Shown piece after piece: positions 57,478 to 64,000 of a stretch of DNA of 64,000 nt (positions are counted from its first letter, which is position 1; each line of letters begins with the position of its first letter). The stretch comes from Chloroflexota bacterium. Lineage in GTDB: Bacteria > Chloroflexota > Dehalococcoidia > Lucifugimonadales > Australimonadaceae. The notes beneath the pieces were generated by a model that saw only the letters and a program-made list of their open reading frames with translations, was not told the origin of the DNA and searched no databases. Position numbers and translations under genes: made by a program. The stretch covers positions 1 to 64,000 of the forward strand of contig JAQCEV010000003.1 in assembly GCA_027618515.1 (NCBI GenBank), written 5' to 3'.

Positions 57478-58220
57478 AACCAGAACCCCGTCACGCCAGA
57501 CACCACGGCACCACCCGCCGCAACCAGCACCACCATCAGCGCCAGCCGCCTGAAGAGCACCGTGGATATGCGGCTGGATAGCCAGATACCCGTGAACAGC
57601 CCCGCCACCGCGCCCGGCGTCAACGCCGCCGCAAGTACCAGCACATCACGCGTCAGCACCCCGCCTACCAGGAAGCTAGGCAGCGCGAATAGGCCCACCA
57701 CCAGGAGGTAGGCCGTGATGTTCGCCCGGAACTGACGTGGGTCGAGGCCCTGGTTGGCGAAGAATAGGATCACCGGCGCGCCCGCAAGCCCCGTCGAGCC
57801 CATCAGCAGCCCGCTAGCCATCCCCACCGGCACTGACGCCACCTGCTCATTGCCCGCAGTGCGCTGAAACCCGCCCAGCATCGCCACCGCCGTCACGCCG
57901 ACCACCAACCCGAGCACCACCTTGATGACATTCTCGTCCAGCGTCACCAACAGCAGCGTGCCCAGCGGGATGAACGCCACCCCGAACAGCGACATCAGCG
58001 CCACGCGCTTCGGGCGGGCGTCGCGGTACACACGCGACATCAAGATCGCCGACATGACGAAGCCCTCGACCACCAACACCGGCACCGCCAGCGTTGGTGC
58101 CATAAAACTCGTCAGCACAGGCGCCGCCACGATAACGAACCCGAAGCCCGTTGCACCCTGCACTGTCGCAGAGGCAAACATAGCCAACGCAGCTACCAAA
58201 AACAGGGGTACAGAAATCAT
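57474..58220 (-). CDS. TauE/SafE sulfite exporter family protein
   Basis: Multi-TM; VQGATGFGFVIVAAPVL, ASGLLMGSTGLAGAPVILFF. Confidence 0.85.
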   Translation of the reverse strand: MISVPLFLVAALAMFASATVQGATGFGFVIVAAPVLTSFMAPTLAVPVLVVEGFVMSAILMSRVYRDARPKRVALMSLFGVAFIPLGTLLLVTLDENVIKVVLGLVVGVTAVAMLGGFQRTAGNEQVASVPVGMASGLLMGSTGLAGAPVILFFANQGLDPRQFRANITAYLLVVGLFALPSFLVGGVLTRDVLVLAAALTPGAVAGLFTGIWLSSRISTVLFRRLALMVVLVAAGGAVVSGVTGFWF

Positions 58221-58378
58221 GAGGTCAAATCACCGTGAGAGTCGCATGAGGTGCGTCGCTGGCACTGCGCAAGCAACGAAAGGGGGAGGGAGGTTGGGCA
58301 CATTCTCGCGTGTTCCTAAGGCCGGTCGCCTCCTGGAGGCGTTAGGCGAGGCCCCACGTCCGCCCCTGACGACGCGCG

Positions 58379-59266
58379 CTAAAGCGTGCGCTGGATGAAC
58401 CCCGCCTTGCGACGCCACTTCGGGTTCACCTTTACCCACAGCTCAACGAACACCGGCCGCTCGACGATCTCCACGATCTCCTCGCGCGCCTGCGTGCCGA
58501 CCTCTTTCAGCGCCTGGCCACCCTTGCCGATCAAGAGTTGCTTCTGCGATGGCTTGTCCACGTAGATCGTCGCGCGCACCAGATCGGGCTGTGTGCCCTC
58601 GCGCTCGGCGTATTCGTCGACCTCCACCGCCACGTCGTAGGGGATCTCCTGCTCGTACAGCAGGAAAACCTTCTCCCGGATGATCTCCGAGGCCACGAAA
58701 CGCATCGAGCGATCGGTCAGCATGTCTGGCGGGAAGATCGCCTCCTGCTCAGGCAGATGCCCCACGATTTGCTCCAGCAACGTGTCCAGACCCTCGCCGT
58801 CGAGTCCTGAAACCGGCACGATTTCCAGGAAGGGCAGCGCGTCGTAGTAGTGCTGCATGATCGGCAGCAGCTTCATCTTGGCCACCGTATCAATCTTATT
58901 CATCACTAGGATGGTGGGGGTCTTCGCCTGCGCCAATTGCCCCATCAGCTTGGTTTCCACGTCGCCCGGCATGCGCGGCTCCACGACCAGCAACGCCAGA
59001 TCAGCGTCCGCCAGCGCCGACACCATCTGTCGTGACATCGCCGCATCGAGCTGATCCCGACCGTTGCGCAGGAACCCAGGCGTGTCTAGGAGCGCCACCT
59101 GGAAATCATCGCCGTTCAACACCCCCAGCAACTTGTGCCGAGTTGTGTGCGGCTTCGGGCTGACGATCGACAGCTTCTGGCCGATCAACGCGTTCATCAA
59201 CGTGGACTTCCCCACATTCGCTCGCCCGACGATAGCCACGAATCCGCTGCGGTGCTGCTGTTCTGT
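58379..59266 (-). CDS. era: GTPase Era (start inferred at GTG: VTEQQHRSGFVAIVGRANVGKST)
   Basis: GRANVGKSTLMNALIGQKLSIVSPKPHTTRHKLLGV, DTPGFL, NKID, KH-domain GKGGQALKEVGTQAR. Confidence 0.95.
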   Translation of the reverse strand, partial: TEQQHRSGFVAIVGRANVGKSTLMNALIGQKLSIVSPKPHTTRHKLLGVLNGDDFQVALLDTPGFLRNGRDQLDAAMSRQMVSALADADLALLVVEPRMPGDVETKLMGQLAQAKTPTILVMNKIDTVAKMKLLPIMQHYYDALPFLEIVPVSGLDGEGLDTLLEQIVGHLPEQEAIFPPDMLTDRSMRFVASEIIREKVFLLYEQEIPYDVAVEVDEYAEREGTQPDLVRATIYVDKPSQKQLLIGKGGQALKEVGTQAREEIVEIVERPVFVELWVKVNPKWRRKAGFIQRTL

Positions 59267-59379
59267 CACGTGTGTGAAACGATCCTTTGGAGTGAATAGG
59301 GAACAAGTAAGAGAATCAAAACCGGCTCGCTGCCCGCAGCCCAAAGGGGCCTAACGCGCAAACCGAAACAAAAGAAAAA

Positions 59380-59454
59380 TGGAGCGGGCGATGGGGATCG
59401 AACCCACGGCCGTCTGCTTGGGAAGCAGAAGCTCTACCACTGAGCTACGCCCGC
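59380..59454 (-). tRNA. tRNA-Gly (anticodon CCC), CCA encoded
   Basis: GCGGGCGTAGCTCAGTGGTAGAGCTTCTGCTTCCCAAGCAGACGGCCGTGGGTTCGATCCCCATCGCCCGCTCCA, T-rich tract follows. Confidence 0.95.
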
Positions 59455-59505
59455 ACTCTGAGACAGTTTACCAGCGTCCGCGTTGGTGGGCATACCGTAG
59501 GTTCG

Positions 59506-59987
59506 TCACCTAATGACACGCGCTACCTGACCTGACAGGCGTTGGGGATCGGCGACGGCCACAAACCTATGAAGGAGCGCTCGGATCTCGTCCATTATGC
59601 CCCCCACATCCCACGCTTTGGCCGCTGTGGCACCGGTTATCCGATTCGTCGTTAGATGCGCGATCTCTTTGTCCGCACGTCGACCGCTATTTCTAGATTC
59701 TCCGATATCGGAGGCCGTTGCTCATTCCAATTGCCCCCCGTCGTATAGTCATTAGCGACAATATCCGTCGGTCGGGGGCGGTCCATGTAGAGGAAGTCGA
59801 CTAGATTCCTCAGGTGGATCACGAATGATTCAACCAGGGCATTGTTGATGAACATCGCACGCTCGGCTGCAGGTCTTTTCAGAGCGCTCCCAATCTCAAA
59901 GAACATCTCCACTTCGTAGCACAGGTGCTCGCTAGAGTAGTCAAACAGAAACGCGGCGCTGAACGGGCGCCCGCTGTGTATTTCCAT
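59506..59987 (-). pseudogene. Hypothetical protein with probable frameshift near 59676 (HEPN-like helices possible)
   Basis: ...ALVESFVIHLRNLVDFLYMDRP...ISENLEIAVDV | RADKEIAHLTTNRITGATAAKAWDVGGIMDEIRALLHRFVAVADPQRLSG in shifted frame. Confidence 0.55.
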
Positions 59988-60132
59988 ATGGCCTCACTCC
60001 TTCACCACGGGTGAACGTGTGGTGTCGGTCCCCGGTCTGATCCATCGCAAGTCATGCGTTCGCCTCTAGGGAGGTTGAATTCGATGGTACCATGGCGCCA
60101 TTCATTCGAATGGTCTACGAGAGGAGCAAGGA

Positions 60133-60291
60133 ATGGCCGAGAAGCGCAAGCCTCGAAGTGATATGAAGGTCGGCAACTTTGAGAAAAAGAATGGATTGCC
60201 GCCCGGGACTGTCCGCAACAAAGACGGTCGCGACACTCGCAGCGACAAGTTACTAGGAACAATCCGCAAAGAAGCCGAAGGCAAACGCTGA
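60133..60291 (+). CDS. Small basic protein, 52 aa, absent from ORF track
   Basis: GAGGAG upstream; MAEKRKPRSDMKVGNFEKKNGLPPGTVRNKDGRDTRSDKLLGTIRKEAEGKR. Confidence 0.5.
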   Translation: MAEKRKPRSDMKVGNFEKKNGLPPGTVRNKDGRDTRSDKLLGTIRKEAEGKR

Positions 60292-60320
60292 ATTAGCGGC
60301 CCTGCAGGGCTCGCCCTGCC

Positions 60321-60818
60321 CTAGGGCGCGCGGCGCTGCCAGGCGACGCTGAGCGCAATGCCGATCCCGACCAGATTGAACAGCGCTCCGACGCTCAGCG
60401 AAAACAGGCTGATCAACACGATCGGCGCCGTCGCCAGCAGCACCCCGCCGATCGCCATGTACTGGTAATGGCGTCCTCTGCGGCGATTGACCGCAAACCC
60501 CACGCCTTCGCCTATGCCGTAGCCAAGCCCGCCCATCACGAAGAAGAAAAAGAACCCCGCGCCAGGAATGAAAGCAAGTAGAACCCCCAGCGCGATCGCT
60601 CCCGCCAGTCCTAGGCCCACCGCAGAAGCGATACCCTTCACGTAATACTCGCGTGACACCTGGAACACCGGCAAGCGCGTCTCTTGGGCGCATTCCTTGC
60701 ACCTGATGCCCACCGGATGCTGGCGCATGCACTCCACGCACACCGCCTTCCCGCACCTGCTGCAATGCAGGCCCGTCTCCCGGTCGGGGTGCCAATGACA
60801 CGCTTCTGTAGCCATCAA
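60321..60818 (-). CDS. B-box-type zinc-finger membrane protein
   Basis: CHWHPDRETGLHCSRCGKAVCVECMRQHPVGIRCKEC followed by several TM helices. Confidence 0.75.
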   Translation of the reverse strand: MMATEACHWHPDRETGLHCSRCGKAVCVECMRQHPVGIRCKECAQETRLPVFQVSREYYVKGIASAVGLGLAGAIALGVLLAFIPGAGFFFFFVMGGLGYGIGEGVGFAVNRRRGRHYQYMAIGGVLLATAPIVLISLFSLSVGALFNLVGIGIALSVAWQRRAP

Positions 60819-60873
60819 TCCTTCTCACAGCCCCCTGAGCAGCACTCGTGGCACTCAGTCAAGGCAGGCGGCT

Positions 60874-61545
60874 TCATTCTGACGCAGTATTGCGCGTCAT
60901 CCAGACATCGTGGTCAGCGATATCGCGATCGAAAAGCAACCGGTTCAACATCAACCGAGGAAACGACACCCCTGGGCTGCTCAACGAATTGGATGCGAGG
61001 CGCTTGGCTATGGTGATTACCAGCACACCAGCCATCAGTCCCGCGTACTCCGTCGGACGGCCCAACCACAGCGAAACCAGCGGCATCGTGGCGAACGCGA
61101 TCAGCACCCATACCGCTGACGACTGTGTGAGCTGCCAGCCAGCCGTCGACACCACCATAAAGACCGCTAACTCCAGGCGACCCATCGCCAGAAGCATGCC
61201 GACCGTTGGTGCGATGCCTCTGCCCCCTTGGAACTTTAGAAACACCGGCCAATTATGCCCAGCGACCGCCAGCAGCGAAGCCAAGACTTGCACGTCAAGA
61301 TCCAGATCGAAAGCTCGTGCAACCAGGGCAGGGGACATCCCCTTCACGAATACATCGAACAAGCTGACGGGGAATATCCACGCATGCCCCACGTTGTACC
61401 AAACGTTGGACGCACCCACGGTGCCGCTGCCCACCTTACGCAGGTCGATGCCTTTAACCAGCCGACCGGTAACGTAGGACATGGGGATCGACCCCAGTAG
61501 GTACCCGTACGCGAGTACGAACGCTATTGCGATGCGCTCATCCAT
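60874..61545 (-). CDS. plsY: Glycerol-3-phosphate acyltransferase PlsY-like
   Basis: YLLGSIPMSYVTGRLVKGIDLRKVGSGTVGASNVWYNVG; FQGGRGIAPTVG. Confidence 0.88.
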   Translation of the reverse strand: MDERIAIAFVLAYGYLLGSIPMSYVTGRLVKGIDLRKVGSGTVGASNVWYNVGHAWIFPVSLFDVFVKGMSPALVARAFDLDLDVQVLASLLAVAGHNWPVFLKFQGGRGIAPTVGMLLAMGRLELAVFMVVSTAGWQLTQSSAVWVLIAFATMPLVSLWLGRPTEYAGLMAGVLVITIAKRLASNSLSSPGVSFPRLMLNRLLFDRDIADHDVWMTRNTASE

Positions 61546-61560
61546 GATTGGTCTGGTGCG

Positions 61561-62406
61561 CTACGATGCGCGACCGGCGATAGCGAGGCGCTCTAGCTCC
61601 TCGAACACCTCAAGGGGAGGGCCCGCGGTGCCTGGCAGGTGCTCGCCTTCGTGGCCCATTGCGTGATAATCGCTGCCGCCACACGGCAGCATGTGGTACT
61701 TATCAGCAAGCTTCAGCAATGACGAGCGGAGTCCAGTATCGAAGTTACCGTAGTGCACCTCGAAGCCAACGAACCCCATATCGCCTATCTGCGGGAGCAG
61801 CGACTCGTAATCAGGGATGAACACGGGGTGCGCAAGCACGGTCACGCCCCCAGCAGCACGTATCAGTGCAGCTGATTCCGCCATCGAGATGTGAGGCCTG
61901 TCCACGAACGCCACGCCATCGTCGTTCAGGATGCCATCGAACGCGTCCTTGATCTGCGCGATGTACCCACCGTCCACCAACGCCTGCGCGATGTGCGGAC
62001 GACCTATCCCGGCCTCGCCAGCGATCTCCAGCACGTGTTCCCACGTGATCTTGTAGCCCAACTCGATCAGGCGCTCCACCATCTTCTGGCCACGGTACAA
62101 ACGATTGTCCCTGAACGACGCCAACGTTGTTCCTAGTTCGGCGTTGTGGTGATCCAGGAAGTACCCCAGCACATGAACGTCGCCCTTCGGGTCAGTCGGG
62201 TGGTCTGCACTGATCTCAACCGCAGGCACGATCCTCAGATCTGGATACGCCTCAGCGGCTGCCAGAGCCTCCGTGATGCCCTCGGTCGAATCGTGATCCG
62301 ACACCGCAGCGATATCAACGCCACGGTCGTGAAGCAGGCGCACGAGCTCCGTCGGCGTCAGCTTCCCGTCCGAATACCTCGTGTGCATGTGTAGATCGAT
62401 CTTCAA
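61561..62406 (-). CDS. PHP-domain phosphoesterase (RNase AM/TrpH-like)
   Basis: MKIDLHMHTRYSDGKLTPTELV, AVSDHDSTEGI, VLAHP. Confidence 0.9.
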   Translation of the reverse strand: MKIDLHMHTRYSDGKLTPTELVRLLHDRGVDIAAVSDHDSTEGITEALAAAEAYPDLRIVPAVEISADHPTDPKGDVHVLGYFLDHHNAELGTTLASFRDNRLYRGQKMVERLIELGYKITWEHVLEIAGEAGIGRPHIAQALVDGGYIAQIKDAFDGILNDDGVAFVDRPHISMAESAALIRAAGGVTVLAHPVFIPDYESLLPQIGDMGFVGFEVHYGNFDTGLRSSLLKLADKYHMLPCGGSDYHAMGHEGEHLPGTAGPPLEVFEELERLAIAGRAS

Positions 62407-62424
62407 ACGCTAACCCTCGCTCGC

Positions 62425-63216
62425 CTATGCGTCCCTAAGATCCAGAAAGCGGTCGACCCGCTCGATGCTGTTTGCCAGCCCCGAGCGCTCGTCCACGTCG
62501 ATTATCACCGCATTGAACTGCGCAGGACCCGGATCTTCAGCCACGTTCAGCCTGCGCGGCATCGCCGTCAGGAAACGCGCCAGCACATCCTCCACGCGGC
62601 TCCCGATCACCGAGTTCACCGGGCCAGTCATGCCTAGGTCGGTCACGAACGCCGTACCGCGAGGAAGCACCTTCGTGTCGGCTGTCCCCACGTGCGTATG
62701 CGTGCCGACAACCGCCGACACTCGCCCGTCCAGGTACCAACCCATCGCCGCCTGCTCAGACGTCGCCTCGGTGTGGAAATCCACCAAGATAACGGCTGGC
62801 GGATCATCCTGCATCTCGTCGATCAAGCGATTCGCCACAACGAACGGCGAATCCAAGCCCTCTGGCATGAAAACGCGCCCTTGCACGTTAATCACCGCGA
62901 CTTTCCCGATACGAACGACGCCCCGGCCGGGGGTACCCTCCGGGTAGTTCGCAGGACGAAGCACTGGCCACTCACCGTCCAACGCAGGGATGAAATCCCG
63001 CTGATCGAACGTGTGATTGCCCCCCGAGATCACATCGGCGCCGGCGTCGAACATCTCGTTCGCCGTCCCCTCCGTCGTCCCGAAGCCCGCAGCCGCGTTC
63101 TCGCCGTTGACGACCACGAAGTCGAGTTCAAGCTCCCGCTTCAACTCGGGCAACACCCGCCGCAGCATCTTGCGACCCGGCTTCCCCACGATATCGCCAA
63201 CCATCAGTATCTTCAT
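62425..63216 (-). CDS. ymdB: YmdB-family metallophosphoesterase
   Basis: MKILMVGDIVGKPGRKMLRRVLPELK, GGNHTFDQRD, DFHTEATSEQAAMGWYLDGRVSAVVGTHTHV. Confidence 0.92.
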   Translation of the reverse strand: MKILMVGDIVGKPGRKMLRRVLPELKRELELDFVVVNGENAAAGFGTTEGTANEMFDAGADVISGGNHTFDQRDFIPALDGEWPVLRPANYPEGTPGRGVVRIGKVAVINVQGRVFMPEGLDSPFVVANRLIDEMQDDPPAVILVDFHTEATSEQAAMGWYLDGRVSAVVGTHTHVGTADTKVLPRGTAFVTDLGMTGPVNSVIGSRVEDVLARFLTAMPRRLNVAEDPGPAQFNAVIIDVDERSGLANSIERVDRFLDLRDA

Positions 63217-63400
63217 GCGCTGCTTTCTGCCATTGGGACTTGCCCCTCAGGAACCACAGGCACCCCGCTGAACGATCGATTCGCTCAGCGGGGCCCCTAC
63301 ATATTGCTCTATCAAGCGTCCGCCAGCCCGCCATCGTGCAAGCGCGTAACGCCCGCCACTGCCGAGCGGCAGCTTACCGTCGTGCGAGCACGCAGCTCGC

Positions 63401-64000
63401 CTACTTGGCGGTTTCGGTGGCGCGGGTCTCGCGGACCACCGTCACCTTGATCTGACCGGGGTAGACCAGATTTTCCTCGATCTTCTTCACTACGTTCCTC
63501 GCCAGGTTCGACGCGCCGATGTCGTCGATCTTGTCGGGCTGCACCAGGATGCGCACCTCACGGCCCGCCTGGATCGCGAACGAACGCTCCACACCAGGGA
63601 AACTGTTCGCCACGTCCTCCAGCGCCTCAAGGCGCTTCAGGTACAACTCCACCGTATCGCGACGTGAGCCCGGACGTGCCGCGCTCATCGCATCCGCTGC
63701 TGCCACCAAGAACGCCTCAACCGACCCACGCGCGTCGTCGTGGTGCTCGGCGATGGCCGCCTTCACCGCTGCTGGGAGGTGGTAGCGGTCAGCGATCTCG
63801 TCACCCAACTCGATGTGCGAACCCTCGAACTCGTGGTCGAGTGCTTTACCGACGTCGTGCAGCAACCCGCCGGCCTTCGCTACCTCGACGTTCGCTCCGA
63901 TCTCAGTCGCCAGCATGCCGCAGAGGCGCGAAACCTCGACGGAGTGCTGGAGGATGTTCTCCCCGTAGCTGTAACGGAACTGCAAACGTCCTATCAGCTT
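63401..64000 (-). CDS. rny: Ribonuclease Y, C-terminal part (truncated by window edge)
   Basis: [59 protein letters not shown]. Confidence 0.93.
   Translation of the reverse strand, partial: KLIGRLQFRYSYGENILQHSVEVSRLCGMLATEIGANVEVAKAGGLLHDVGKALDHEFEGSHIELGDEIADRYHLPAAVKAAIAEHHDDARGSVEAFLVAAADAMSAARPGSRRDTVELYLKRLEALEDVANSFPGVERSFAIQAGREVRILVQPDKIDDIGASNLARNVVKKIEENLVYPGQIKVTVVRETRATETAK

Noticed and set aside
60002-60284. Minus-strand ORFs opposite the 52-aa gene
   Set aside because: No domain character; the plus-strand small ORF has the better start context.
1-64000. Prophage, transposase, integrase or CRISPR-Cas genes
   Set aside because: None recognised; only an isolated tail-tube-like gene and intergenic repeats hint at mobile DNA.

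Overview
GC-rich, gene-dense bacterial chromosome segment. Gene order and protein character suggest a Chloroflexota/Dehalococcoidia-SAR202-like genome, but this is inference and untested. The left arm is a conserved housekeeping run on the minus strand: rpsB-tsf-pyrH-frr-uppS-cdsA-dxr-rseP-ispG. It is followed by a large PAS/GAF histidine kinase, a family-5-like uracil-DNA glycosylase, apt, and a T-box-controlled citramalate synthase. The middle (about 18-45 kb) mixes hisF/hisIE, biotin carboxylase/BCCP and uvrA with catabolic-looking accessory genes: aldo/keto reductases, GlcG/HbpS-like proteins, a three-domain RidA protein, two amidases each with a small upstream partner, paired isochorismatase-fold hydrolases, and a TPP enzyme. 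The right arm holds an Lhr-like helicase, an AT-richer probable insertion, tandem duplicated aldo/keto reductases with intergenic repeats, a tail-tube-like protein divergent from an XRE-ImmA/IrrE protein, era, tRNA-Gly(CCC), plsY, a PHP phosphoesterase, ymdB-like and the C-terminal part of rny. Strongest finding: an unannotated, probably Sec-containing peroxiredoxin-like gene at 45261-45767, with in-frame TGA in a UxxC motif and a bSECIS-like hairpin 16 nt downstream. Other leads are the triple-RidA polypeptide, the duplicated amidase/GatC-AtzG-like modules, an isochorismatase-fold paralogue lacking its catalytic Cys, 48-bp helically phased repeats, and several genes disrupted by a single stop or frameshift. 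All family names come from reading the translated sequence; no database search was run.
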